From Allolobophora icterica (Eukaryota; Annelida; Clitellata; Crassiclitellata; Lumbricidae), in the NCBI GenBank assembly GCA_963556255.1, contig OY744604.1, positions 92,043,062-92,107,061 of the forward strand: a stretch of DNA of 64,000 nucleotides. The letters are read 5' to 3'. Of the stretch, positions 22,189 to 33,340 are shown piece after piece (positions within the stretch are counted from its first letter, which is position 1; each line of letters begins with the position of its first letter). A program made the translations under genes and the position numbers. Below the pieces are notes generated by a model. The model was not told the DNA's origin and made no database searches. It worked only from the letters and a program-made list of their open reading frames with translations.

Positions 22189-25100
22189 TTATTTACATGT
22201 TAGGGTATAAATATCGTGATGATACGATCTAAAGATGTTCATTTTTCTTAGTCGTTCTCTTTTGGTAAAAAGACAGTTTTTGTAATCGTCGTGAGTTATC
22301 GTTTTCTTAACAACATTTTGCTTAATGTCTTTACACTTCTTATGATCTTCGCCATCCATTCTATACGAGTATAACTTGGCCCTTAAACCGATGAACTCCT
22401 GGATTTGTCGTCCTCCGGATTCGTCTTTGAACATACCGATAACCTTCTTGTTAATTCCGGTCCTTAAACCCGATGGGTGATCTTCAGGGTAATCACTCGT
22501 ATCGAATCGAAACGCAACGTCTTCGGCGACATCCTCGTAAAAATCTTCTGTTTGCATTTCATATGCCTACGAATCTGTATCGGTAAATAACAATTTAGCT
22601 CTCTCTCCGTATTTTTGCGGTATAAAATTGTAATGGAAGTCGTACATCAAAGTTTTACTCAAGTCTAATATACACATGCCTAGATATATCGGTTTATTAT
22701 AAAACAACCTCGGTCTTTTCATGTGAACGGCGATTAGATTCTCGTCGAAAATCGTCAGGCGGTCATAATTCTTTTTTGCAGCTAGCTTGAAAGCTTCCTT
22801 CTCGTGACATACCAATTTTATATCTACATGATTTTCGATCCTCTCAAAGGTTTTTCCAAAGACGCTATTGTTCATCAATTTGAAAAAGTCTTTCTCAAAG
22901 TTATTAGTAGCACTCGTTTCAATTTTGTGTTTAGAGATACATAATATTTCAATTTTGTGTTTAGATCTACATAATATTTCAACCAAGCGCTTTCTTGAAA
23001 TAATATACCTCTATGAATTTTCGCGATCTTCAACCCGAACCTTTCGTACAGCTTCAAATTTTCGTAATGTGTCACGAACTTCCTTTTATCGTTTATGTTC
23101 GGTTTTAGTTTTGGTATATCGGATGCAATTTCCGGAGAGATGCTCTCGGAAATCCAGAGGATAATCGTTGTGGAGATCGTGGAAAACGTCCGGATATTTT
23201 AAATTCACTTCCAATATACACGAACACAATACATTCCAATTATTTAGCTCGACATCACTCATCGATATAAATCCGCGAGTCGGTAAAGGCTTGCTCATCG
23301 CCCAACCGTATAAATTATTAGCGTCTAGATAAGTTATATATGACGAAGGCTCGTTGCTATCGAATTTATCCGCCGTCATATACTTATTGTTGGCTTTCCC
23401 ATTATCATTCGAAATTGTGCTGATTCCTCCTCTTATTCCTTGCTTAATCATCAGGATCATGTCGTAATCGCTCAACAACTCCAACTTTATACCGGTCAAC
23501 TTCAAAGCCGTATCCCAGGCCAGTCCTGGAGAAGTGTAATACCATACGGGATCCAGCCGGTAATTCTTCATGCAAACGTCTCTAAAGTTTTCGAAAATAT
23601 CGGCCAAGAGTAGAACATCCGAAACATTATACAGGTTGTGTATTCTCTAAACGTTTTACATCCGAATGCATTCCATACATTTTTGGCGTGATCGTGATCT
23701 TCATCGCTAATATCTGAGTTGTTCAGCCTCGAATAGAATGCGAGCTTGGGAGGTAGTTCGGTCTCGTTAAATCTATCGACGGAAGCAACGTAATCGTACG
23801 GGTAAAATCCCTTGTTGAGTAAAAGATCGAGCTGTTTCCCAGAATATAATGCACCAAGATTTTTACATTGTTCTTTCTTCAGATTCTTCGATAAAGCGTC
23901 AAGACTTGAGGCCATGAATCTATAACTGTCGATGAATCGCAATTCACGTTTAGCGTTAATTTCTTTCCCTTCTTTGTTTAGAAACTTATCGACGATCACT
24001 TCTCTGCTAAGCGATATGTATTTCTCTTCGTTATCAGGAATGCATTTAATTTTCTCATTCTGATCACTTCGCAATTTTTTTACGAACAGATGGCTATCGT
24101 ATCCGGACAGATTATGAAATACTACTGGAAAAAACTTCGGAACTTTATAGTCTAGATTACAACTATTATAAGCGGCACCTCTAAAAATACCGCTCAAATG
24201 ACAGTGGTCTCTAACACGATCTGTACCCAACGCCCCTCCACAGATATGACATAAAGTAGCTTCTTTAAAGTTCTTCCTATCATCTGAAGTAAATATCATC
24301 TTCTTCGGAAATTTAAACTGATTGTGTATTCGTTTTATAGTCTCTTCGAGACTCTCTACGAATATTTGACCGATATCATCGTCTTCGCTTTCGGCCGTGT
24401 ACGTTACAGGATCTTGTTGATATAATATATCGTCGAAGCATTTTACGTAATAACAAAACGAGCTATGCGTGTGTTTTTGGTATTTATCTGTGTAAGACAC
24501 GTGAGGATCTGGCTGACAAGTGTCTGTAGGTTTAATGAAAGATTCTAAATCTGCATAAACGATAAAGGGAACTCTCATCGACCTATTATAAGTTTTAAAA
24601 CCAGGTCCTATCGTAGTTCCCGGTTCTGGGACTTCAATTTTTTGAGCGGCGTTTTTCGAACAGTACTCGGCATGTTTATTAAGCGCTTCTATTCTTGTAT
24701 AACCGTTTAAACATCTTCTACAATAGTGCATTGAAGTAGTTGACTTTTCCGTTCGTGAAACCATCAATCTGTTGAAATTCTTTATCCAACAATAATGTTT
24801 CCTATCTCCGTTGGAAATAAGCAATAGTTCAACGGTAGAAACTTTATCGTTGGTTCGACACATAAATTGGGAATATTATCTTATTTTTATAACCGAATAC
24901 GTCAACGCTGATATTATTATTTCTCTCAAACTTGCTTATTATATTAGCATCCGCAGCAACCGGAAATTCAATACCGCTCCACTCGAGTTTCTTGGATTGT
25001 TTGATTAATTTCTTTCGTAATTCTTTTGTGATGATTGTACGTTTGATTTAACGCTCTAGTAATGCCCCACTTGAAACATTGGTCGTCATTATTTTTCATA

Positions 25101-25921
25101 TTGATAATAGCCTTTTTGCTAGATAGTTCTGTAGGCAACGGAATGTAAGAACTGCCTTTCAAAGGGTTATAAACAGCAGTATTGACATCTAATTTTACAA
25201 CAGCCATGAATCACCAATTACTTCCCCGCATCTGAAAACTGGCCATAGTCTCTGGGATCTTGTTTTTTGCATTTTTGTATATTTCATTAATATCGGTAGC
25301 ATTTAAAATAACTTCAGTCTTCGAGATGAATGGAACATTCGCGGATTCTTCTTCTCCAGATTTCATGTCAATGCGCTCCATAGCACAGGTAAGAACGAGT
25401 TTAACCTTACCCTGGCGATTACTTGACAACAGGCTCACCACCTGCGGTCTAATGGCGTTTAGAAAAGATACTGCATCGATTCCAAAAGAGCCATCGATCG
25501 TGTATTGTTTAGTAAATTCTTTAATAGCCGATGCAGTCTTTCGAATTTCGAACTTCTTTGTATTGATTTTAGCAAAGAGACACTTTATTTTCGATTTAAA
25601 CGATTCCAATCTTTCGATCACAGGTTTCTTCACTTTAGGAGGTATGTAACTAACTAACCAATCTGCAAAAGAATTAATATTCGACCTAACCTTAGTTTTT
25701 AACTCACTGAGAACTTTATTTGGCGGAGAAATATACTTACTCGGAGTAAGAATTGGGGCTCGAATATCGGGATCTGGAGAATCGAGCAAGTTTCCTCCTC
25801 CATTACAATCTTTGCTGATAGCAGCAATCAGATCCGTTTTTGGCAGTTTCGAATATCCGACCATGCCGCTCCTCTTTGCCATAACTCTCAATTCTTCTAC
25901 AGTTTTCAACTTGTAGTCCAT
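22189..25921 (-). pseudogene. polB: Polinton-1 protein-primed type B DNA polymerase, multiple breaks
   Basis: Open segments 25921-25211, 25207-24968, 24863-23568, 23607-23086, 23075-22567 and 22557-22189 follow the polymerase in order. The N-terminus has a SAP-like helix pair (LRVMAKRSG...LPKTDLIAAI) and a conserved region ending QMRGSNW. Next come exonuclease motif YADLES (D-x-E), a zinc/HNH-like CHICGGAL...DHCH...CN segment, and FHNLSGYDSH (Exo II). The palm motifs are YLDANNLYGWAM (A), FFKLMNNSVFGKTFE (B) and LLFTDTDS (C). All key residues seen are retained, but at least five frame changes or stops separate them. It replicates the element from protein-primed ends in intact relatives. Confidence 0.9.
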
Positions 25922-26267
25922 TCCTTTATATATACATTATATTTATATTCATCTCTTTAAGTATACTCTAGAAAACATTTTATTTATAATTTATTAATAT
26001 TGAGATTGTTTTCTAATTTTCAATTTATTTCTCGCATATTTTAAATCGTTTATTCGTCAACTCTATTCCAACACTTTAATTTCGTATCTTTTTCTCCATA
26101 CTTTTCCGTTATAATCGGTGATTATTCGCGAGGTTTGCCCGTGCGCCTTAGCTGCCTTGTACATTGACGGAAACACGACAACATCATCGGTTTCTCGATC
26201 TGAAATTTCTACTCACTCTATCATACGCGCCTTCCTGGAAGCATCTCGCCTTTCTATTTTTCCGATT

Positions 26268-26516
26268 TTATTTCCAGTGTCCTTTCTGATATTCTTTCTG
26301 ATATTCTTTCCGATATTCTTGCCGTTGTTCTTCGTTCCCTCGTAGTCTCTCTAGTTTCTCTGTTTCTGAGTTATCTTGAGCAAAAATCCCCTTTTCGATC
26401 AATAGAGATATAAGCTCGGGCTTGTTGAGATGAGCACAACCCTTAACGTTGTGCTGGACCAATACTCTTCTCAGCTCTGGCAGTTTCATCTTCTTATTAC
26501 TAATATAAGAAAACAT
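26268..26516 (-). CDS. Small SAP-like protein of Polinton-1
   Basis: Eighty-two residues start MFSYISNKKMKLPELRRVLV. The segment LPELRRVLVQHNVKGCAHLN followed by KPELISLLIE has the helix-turn-helix spacing of SAP/LEM-like DNA-binding motifs, very like the N-terminus of the neighbouring polymerase gene. The tail is charged, with repeated (K/R)EYQKEYQK. It lies between capsid and polymerase genes on the same strand. Possible roles are DNA binding or recruitment to chromatin (inference). It could also be a broken piece of a longer gene. Confidence 0.5.
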   Translation of the reverse strand: MFSYISNKKMKLPELRRVLVQHNVKGCAHLNKPELISLLIEKGIFAQDNSETEKLERLRGNEEQRQEYRKEYQKEYQKGHWK

Positions 26517-26591
26517 CTCTTTAATAGGTTCTATAACTTTTTTTCATGTTTCACTTTGGAGACCTTCGCTAGAGTTGGGTTTCGCGGATAT

Positions 26592-27885
26592 TTAAGACGA
26601 GCTTCTACCGTAGACGACGTTTAGCTTTTGTCCGTCCGATTGAAACTCTAGCAACTTGTCCGAAATTACGATAGCATAAGCTTGGGTTTCGCGCGCCACT
26701 GCCGTATTAAATATAGCTTTGATCTGAATATCGACGACGACGATTTTAACCGTTCGGATTGTTTGCTAACGTCGAATACCATAAGCGGATATAGTTCTTT
26801 ATAATCACTCGGTGTTATATTGCTCAGCGTTATCAACTGATCCATTCCGTAGAATATTTCACTAAACGTTGCCGCTGCTCGGTACGCTCTCGAGAATTGT
26901 TGATTAGGAAACGAGAGGTTGTAGTCTACAGCCGGGTATCTTTCCTGATTCATCATTACGTACATGTTCTTAAGATCGCAATGGTCGAAGATCGACGGAT
27001 TAGCTTCTTGATTTTCGTCACGATCCGTTTCAAATCCTACGATTATATACCTCGGTTTTTCCGGAGATGTCTTGATGCTAAGTCTCCAACTGAAAGTTGT
27101 CGCCTGAGGAACCGTTATGGTATCGCATTGACGAGCGCGATAGGCTACAGTCAACGATGCTTTCGATTCGATCGTTTTTTCCAACTGCATTTTTTCCATA
27201 GCGGGTGCAATAACGTGCGGCATAAACCACGATATCTTCTCTATTGCAACTTTTCCAGCCTCTTCATCGTTACGTCTAAAAATTGCGCCCCGTCGGCTTT
27301 ACGCACTAACGTTAGTGTATGTTTCAAACCGTAAACAATCTTGTCGTAATCATCGCAAAAAACGAAAATATGCTTTAGTGTAACTATGAAGCTGAACGTT
27401 CCCTTAGCAGTTGGTTTTTCAATAAGATACTGTTGTCTCACCGCGAACCCTGAGTTATTATTAACGGTTGCGGAACCGTCTTTGTACCACAGCTGATTTA
27501 AACCTTGTGCCAGTTGAAAATCGTTTGGGTATTTCAGCAGTCCGAGCATCGTAGTAGCTTCACCCAGGTGAAATAACGTTTCTATTTCTTGATTCGATGG
27601 AGAATACGATATTTAACTGAAGAGATGCACAAGCCCGTTGTTGGTAACAGCCACGTCATCGGCATTAACGTATGCGGTGTAATCAGCTTTGGTCAGTCTT
27701 CCTTCAAATAGCAAATACAGCTCTGAAGGGTGGCTGAACAAGTCTTGGAGTTCAATATTTATACGAATCTCTCCCGTTGTGTTTAGATTCGTTCTTGCAG
27801 TAGGTTCGTACTCGTGAAATTCATAGCGTTCGATACTCTCGTCCGTCAAAGGTTGTTCCGTGAATCTTAGTATATCTGATTGCAT
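26592..27885 (-). pseudogene. Polinton-1 major capsid protein (double jelly-roll-like), broken
   Basis: It starts MQSDILRFTEQPL at 27885. The first frame has YEFHEYEPTARTNL and LYLLFEGRLTKADY, the next frame (27549-27241) continues with GTFSFIVTLKHIFVFCDDY, and a third (27223-26666) has TFSWRLSIKTSPEKPRYI and RYPAVDYNLSFPNQQFSRAY. The end follows in another frame to 26592. Every block aligns in order with the Polinton-2 protein at 54422-55717. The role as double jelly-roll capsid protein follows from the established Polinton gene set and gene neighbourhood. At least three frame changes make this copy dead. Confidence 0.75.
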
Positions 27886-27983
27886 TTTTTTATTAATAAT
27901 ACATGATTTAATTTTTTTAAATATAAATAACCTACGCAACTTTCAACCCAGCTCCGTTTGAACGTCTAACGAGATCTTGAATT

Positions 27984-28441
27984 CTAATAGCGCCTCTTTG
28001 CATTGGAATTCATACCGTGCCCCATCATTAAATTATTTATATTTGTAGTCTTCGAACGCGCTCCCTCGTTAATTAGTCTAGTTAGAACGTCTTTTCTTTC
28101 TTGAGTTAGAACGTTTTTACTCTCTATCGGTTGCGGTTGGAGCGCTGAAAGCGCTGATAGCGCATGTGAAGCGATTTCCGTAGCAGCAGGTCTTGTAGTC
28201 GGTAAATTGTTGGGACTCATAATATTAGCAACCGCTTTATCGACTAATCGTTTCCCGGCGTCAACAGCTGCAGTTTTACCAACATCCAGCGATTTTTCCC
28301 GATGTCTTTGGCAGCATCTTTTCCTACGCTGAGAGAGGTGGACGTAAATAGTTTATTGAAAAAACCCGCAACGATATCGAATATTCCCACCCCTCCGATA
28401 ACATATTGTTTCAAATACCTTCTTTTAGCAACTACTAACAT
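27984..28441 (-). pseudogene. Polinton-1 small basic virion-type protein, broken
   Basis: The minus strand starts MLVVAKRRYLKQYVIGGVGIF at 28441, with a hydrophobic amphipathic region, then changes frame at about 28244 and ends with TQERKDVLTRLINEG to 27984. Size, basic N-terminus (KRRY), a following glycine/phenylalanine-rich segment and position between the 367-aa-type protein and the capsid gene resemble the Polinton-2 protein at 55837-56295. Function unknown; a membrane-active or core protein like adenovirus pVI is one possibility. Confidence 0.5.
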
Positions 28442-29343
28442 TTTTTATTAATAACATTATATTTTTATATTCATTTTTATTTATCGCTCCTTGTCTTAGT
28501 AGCTCGTCGCATATACCAACTATCTGATTTCTCACTCCAGTATTGCCCGCCTCGAAGTTGGCCATTCGCAGAGATAACATTTCTATTAATGCATTAGGAT
28601 CTTGTGGAATAACGATACGCCGTAGGCCTATTCCTTTACCTTGCGTCTTTGACTTCATCGCGTCCCATATCGGTTTAATAATTTTTTTTATATTTTAAGC
28701 CCTTAGATGATTTTGGTTTACTTGGATTTTTCGGCTGTCTCATAGCATTCATTCTTCCATATTGTTTGCATTGAAAATCGAATCGTCCGGTTTGAGCATC
28801 TTTAATAATTCCCAAAGACCTGGAGTTTCTTCGTACGTCTTATCGCCTACCGTCACGTTATTGCCGTTGATCGATATAGGGCGGGCGCCTATATAAAATT
28901 GACCGTCTTTGGAGTTTATTCCGAACGTTGTGTCTACCGTCTTTATATCGGACGCGTATTGCTGCAGGAACTTCACCGCAATATCTCCTAGTTTTAAGGT
29001 TTTAATACCTTCTATCGGGTCTTCTCCGTAAGCCACTATTGAAGGGTATTGAGAAAAACTGAATGGCTTTTAGCGATGCCGAAATAGAAGCGGGAAGCGC
29101 TTTTAAAGCGTTAGCTGTCTCTGCCGAGTTTTCTTTTATAGTAGATAACAAAGCCTTTTGTTCTTTTGAAATTGTTGACTGCGAGTCGACTATTGGTTTG
29201 TACAATCTCGTTAATTCTCGTTGTAGTCCTATATCTCCTAATCTCTCGGATAAAAAGTTTTGTCGAATATGCTTCTTCGATTTCAGAAGCTCCTCAACGA
29301 TAAAATCTCTTTTTGCGGGATCGGTTATCTTTAGAAACGACAT
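28425..29343 (-). pseudogene. Polinton-1 homologue of the 367-aa conserved protein, broken
   Basis: Three frames follow each other. At 29343-29002 SFLKITDPAKRDFIVEEL is followed by a coiled-coil-like region (LYKPIVDSQ). At 29036-28749 is the middle block with FGINSKDGQFYIGARPISIN, and at 28658-28425 a C-terminal block with PQDPNALIEMLSLRMANFEA, AGNTGVRNQIVGICDELLRQ and INKNEY. The Polinton-2 protein has the same three blocks in one frame. Function unknown; probably a virion or assembly protein. Confidence 0.65.
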
Positions 29344-29423
29344 TTATTTTATTTGTATATACATATATATATTTTAAACGTAAATTCGAAGGTAAACTCA
29401 AACGTAATTTTTTCACGTTCAAT

Positions 29424-29957
29424 TTACGTTCCCGTTAAAATGTTCTCGTTAAACGTTAATTTTTCTGTGCTAACTTTGGTTTTATTTTTAATTTTTTGTT
29501 TCATATCGTTGAATTTCACAAACTCGTTTAGAATTAGCGAATATTCAACGTCTGAAATATTGTCGTCCAGAAGAGCCTTTGAAATGAGCCTACTGATAGT
29601 GTTTAGTTTTGCTTCCGCTAACGTTTTAATCTTTTTGTGCTTTGTCAATTTCAGTGCAAGCTTCTTACTAACTTGTCCTCCGACAATAATTAACAATCCT
29701 ACACCTGCTGCCGTACCTGTTACTTTCGCTATGGCCGGAGTTGCAATTACAGTAGCCAGAGCTGCCAGTTCCGAACTACTGAGACCCATCACAGTTAGTA
29801 TTAGAGCGTTGTCGATTACGCTAATCATTCTTATGTTCCTACGATACTTTGTACTTAAGGCGGCCCTTTTATCGCGTTCTTGTTCGATTTCTTTTTGAAT
29901 TTCGTTAATTTTTTTAAAAGATACGATTGAGCTGAATTTTCCATTTGTTTATATTCC
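29424..29957 (-). pseudogene. Polinton-1 small membrane protein with conserved helical tail
   Basis: The clean frame is 29828-29424, about 134 residues. It has two hydrophobic stretches (ALATVIATPAIAKVTGTAAG and GVGLLIIVGG) and then a basic helical tail, LAEAKLNTISRLISKALLDD with ISDVEYSLILNEF. Upstream, a charged helix (IQKEIEQERDKRAALS) in a partly shifted frame reaches a start near 29957. The tail aligns with the Polinton-2 protein at 50428-51033. Its place in the virus is unknown; the layout suggests membrane insertion. Confidence 0.6.
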
Positions 29958-29993
29958 ATTATTATCATTATTAAGATTTTTTAAAATTTAAAC

Positions 29994-30389
29994 GTTGTAA
30001 TTAATGTAGCATAGGGAATCTTTTTCGCTCGCGCTAACTACGGAATCGGAATTGTTTTGAATAGTAATAACAATGTCTTCTACATCTTCGCAAATGGTTG
30101 AGTCTTGCAAGCTACATCTCTTCTCTCTAATCGCCTGTCTAAGTGAGACTAGACAGACTCCCCTAGTAAGTCGAACTCCAAATCATAGCTCTTGCGAGAC
30201 CGACGATCTGGGTTGAATTGTGATCGCTCGTTGTGCGAAAATCTCCCAACGCTGTGAGCCCGGTTGTCTTATAGCCCGATGTGTTACTTCTTTAGGCAAC
30301 CAAAATACTGATTCTGTTCGAGTTCTAACTCTGCTCGGAGAATGGCGTTTTGTCATAAACTTTTGTATTGGCATACTGTGTCGCGACAT
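29994..30389 (-). pseudogene. Hypothetical Polinton-1 protein with one in-frame TGA
   Basis: The frame starts MSRHSMPIQKFMTKRHSPSR at 30389, with a basic Ser/Arg-rich N-terminus. It meets a TGA near 30183 and continues open with an acidic second half (TICEDVEDIVITIQNNSDSV) to about 29994. A TATA-rich block precedes the start, as for the other genes of this element. No counterpart was recognised in Polinton-2 and no family is recognised. Confidence 0.4.
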
Positions 30390-30437
30390 TATATGTATAT
30401 ATATATATATATATATTTATACATTTATAATATATCT

Positions 30438-31059
30438 CTACAGAATCATTCCAAGAAGGGAACCAAGGATTGGAATACTAGAAAGTACTTTTGAAATAGG
30501 ATTGTCGTTTCCAAGAATCAATCCTACGTCATTAACAAATCCAGAACCTCTACGCATGTTCAGTCCTTCTCCTACACCGTCTAATCCCGATCCTGACCAT
30601 GGTTTAAGGTAAAGACCGACTGCGTGAGGAACCATCTTGTAGCTTCTTCCTCCTCTCTTTATATATAAAGCACCTCCATTAACACCCGATCCCATTATCT
30701 TGCTAACTCCTGTACTCGCTAATCCGCTTAAAGCTCCAGTTGCAAGACTTGACAGAACGCTAGATAGAAGAAATTTTCCAGCTGTAGCTAGAAGTGGTAA
30801 TAACGCTGGAAGGAAACAACCTTCGACTTTTGTAATATAGTGTATTACGTTTTACTCATTTTGATCGTCGTACCAGTTCCATTCTGATATGCTTTGGTCA
30901 TTTTATTAATTTGTGCTCGTGTAAGAGCTAAAACATGTTCCCCGGATAGATCTCCGTGAGTTGTCTTATACTCGTTCCTGTCCCTGTTTCAACTGCGCGT
31001 TTAATTTTGTCCTTTTGTCCTTCCGAAACATTAACTTTTACATTCGTATATCGGCTCAT
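30438..31059 (-). pseudogene. Polinton-1 glycine-tailed virion protein, broken
   Basis: It starts MSRYTNVKVNVSEGQKDKIK at 31059, then GTGTSIRQLT. After a shift near 30928 a second copy of the module (ALTRAQINKMTK, GTGTTIKMSKT) follows. The last frame, 30695-30438, carries glycine-rich VGLYLKPWSGSGL. The Polinton-2 gene at 53792-54364 shares the SEGQK/TEGQK start, the repeated G-T-G-x-x-I-R module and GLYL-type C-terminal motifs. In Polinton-1 this gene lies far from the protease, so it is not fused to it. Confidence 0.65.
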
Positions 31060-31109
31060 TTTATATATATAATTGAAATTAAAAACTTTAATACCAAAAT
31101 CATTAATTC

Positions 31110-31907
31110 TCACACTTCTCTAATTTTAAACCTGATCGACAACTCCTCTCCTCGAAGGTTGATTAGTTTTCCATTTTGGTCCGTAAGTTTTGTTTCCATT
31201 GCTGAAATCGTAAATAGCGTAATAGGAAGATATACTAAATTAACGTGCACTTCTATAATCTTGTATCCGGGGCCTACATTCGGGAAAATGGAATATATAA
31301 TGTTTTCCGTTGTTCCGTTAGAGTACGAAGATCCGATCACGTCACTGGTAACTCTCAAACTATTTACGTTCATTATATTTACTATGTTCTCCGATTTGTT
31401 ATATCCTTCTGAATATTCTCTGCTATTAAATCTTTAAACAGTTCTAATCGAGTTCTCGATTGTCAAATCAACCATATAGTTAGCACCGATATCTAACACC
31501 GACTTCAAAGTATTGTTGTTCGCTTGTAACGTCATACAGTACGCATCTCCCGTTTCGTCTTAATGTCGTGATTGTTTCATGATTCTTTGAATGTGTTCGT
31601 TTATATCTACGATTTCGTAACTCCCTTCTGGTATTTCTATAGTAAACCACGTACTACCATTATCCGATGAATACACAAACTTGTTGTTCGTTAAGTCAAT
31701 ATTCGGGAAGGAACTGTAAGTCTCCAAATTAACAAGACACATTTCATACTTTTTGTTTTTGTCAAGTTGAATCAGAGGGTTAAATTTTGTTCTACATGTA
31801 ATTTGCGTGTTCCTTTCGCTCACCAAAATGCTGAATGACTCTTTAGGCTCCGTGTTACGAGCGATCTTTTCTGTGTTGAGAACTATCTTTTCTAACCGAG
31901 CCTCCAT
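31110..31907 (-). pseudogene. Polinton-1 penton-like minor capsid protein, broken
   Basis: It starts MEARLEKIVLNTEKIARNTE at 31907, followed by FSILVSERNTQ, VNLETYSSFPNIDLTNNKF and IPEGSYEIVDIN. A stop at 31560 and frame changes follow. The end (31373-31110) has IGSSYSNGT, FPNVGPGYKIIE, LTDQNGKLINLRGEELSIRF. These blocks match, in order, the intact Polinton-2 protein at 56318-57121. Single jelly-roll penton identity is from the known Polinton gene set, not provable by eye. Confidence 0.75.
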
Positions 31908-31993
31908 TATATATATAATATATATCTTACGAAGATTATTTTTATGCCAATGAATAAGCTACGATGATGATGATGATGGTATGTAAAATGAAT

Positions 31994-32753
31994 CTAACTC
32001 ACTTCTATATTTTCCGTTGTTTTTTTACTGGTTAAATCTATCACTACAAATCCGTGCGGACGCTCTCACGCAGTTTAACACAGTTTTACAAATTCGTCTT
32101 TAGGCATAGGCCCTATCATCGACGCCTACGTGATCGTTGTATATATTATTAATATTATTAAGGTCTTGACTAAATAAACAGATAAAGTTTGCATTCTCTC
32201 TGATGGTCTGTTTAGGCAGCTTAAAATAGTTTTGCGCGAGGTAAAAGCAGTCAACATTGCTATGTCTTCCTCTGATATAATACGCTTCGCATTTGTTTTG
32301 TTTTTCTAATTGTAAATCATTGAAAATCATCAGGTTCTGCTTGGCACTCAAATCTCTCGTATCGGGCACTTCCTCTGAAGTTTCAAAGAATCAACAGTTC
32401 ATACCAGATTTTTGAACTGTACTTTTAGACATTTCTTCAACGACTGATATTGGAGATACATTCAGCCGAGCTATCTCGTCATGACAACCAAACAACCCGA
32501 TGATTCCTTCTTTCGGCAATTTTTCTTCGCATGCCTTTTTCGGTGTTTTATATTCTGGTTGAAAGAGAGATCTTCCAAATACCTGTAGGCTGTCGTAATC
32601 TAACCACCCAGGGTTCAAAAGTAAATTTAATAATAGCGTCGTCTTACCACATCCAGACTTCCCTACTACCAGACCTCTTATACTTCTCGGTAGTTACGGA
32701 TTGTTAAATCTTTTCGATGTCTCGTCGTTCCAAGATAAATCTTTAACTTCCAT
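31994..32753 (-). pseudogene. Polinton-1 genome-packaging ATPase (FtsK/HerA, A32-like), broken
   Basis: It starts MEVKDLSWNDE at 32753. Walker A is VVGKSGCGKTTLLLNLLL near 32660. Later come LMIFNDLQLEKQN (Walker B region, with Asn where the Polinton-2 enzyme has Asp) and RGRHSNVDCFYLAQNYFKLP. A stop near 32691, a frame change between 32391 and 32369 and a stop at 32100 break it. The end is DLTSKKTTENIEV. The intact protein would pump DNA into capsids. Confidence 0.8.
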
Positions 32754-32788
32754 TTCTTTTTAATTATAAAAATTGTTTTATATTAAAA
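32754..32788. promoter_or_regulatory. Divergent promoter between ATPase and PLA2-like genes (Polinton-1)
   Basis: Only 35 bases separate the minus-strand ATPase start (32751-32753) from the first plus-strand ATG of the PLA2-like gene (32789). The gap is almost pure A/T. Polinton-2 has the same head-to-head layout with a 38-base gap. Confidence 0.5.
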
Positions 32789-33340
32789 ATGTACATGGAA
32801 CAGATGTATTGCGTAAAGTGCAAGAAAGAAACTGAAATGACAGATATTCAAAATTTCATCAGTAAAAATAAAAGACCTATGATTGAAGGCGTATGTGTCG
32901 AATGCGGAAAAACTAAAATTCGATTTGTTTCCACAGCCAAAAAAGGATGAGATATAGTTGGGTCTTTAAATTCAGCTACCCTTAAAATCAAACTGCCTTG
33001 GGCGAAATTCCCTGGAGAATTACATCTTCCAGGACATCTGTTTACTGGGCCCGCCACTAGATTAGGTCTAAGATTAAATCCCGACGGCTCTCCCAAAGAC
33101 TGGAGTCAGCCTGTGGACAGAATCGACCAAGCAGCTTACCGTCACGTTTTAGCCTATGACCAGTATTCAGATACAGCTGCTAGAAATGTCACCGACAGAG
33201 TTATGGTAAATGAATTATATAATATAAATAATCCTACATTACGTGAGCGCATCGAAAGAGCTATAGTTGAACCTATTTTGCCTACCAAAGCCAATGTTGG
33301 CTTTGGGTTAGCTTCTTCCGATTCAAAGTCTGGTGTAAAA
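32789..33340 (+). pseudogene. Polinton-1 zinc-ribbon/phospholipase A2-like protein, inactivated
   Basis: A frame from 32789 (MYMEQMYCVKCKKETEMTD) has a CxxC...CxxC zinc ribbon (CVKC, CVEC). An in-frame TGA at 32948-32950 follows, then a parvovirus-VP1-like PLA2 domain: a Ca-loop-like LFTGPATRL and the active-site helix DQAAYRHVLAYDQY. The family needs a His-Asp pair; here His is kept and Asp is Val, so the enzyme would be dead even without the stop. Capsid PLA2 domains help virions cross endosomal membranes in parvoviruses. The frame continues without a stop into the integrase. Confidence 0.75.
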
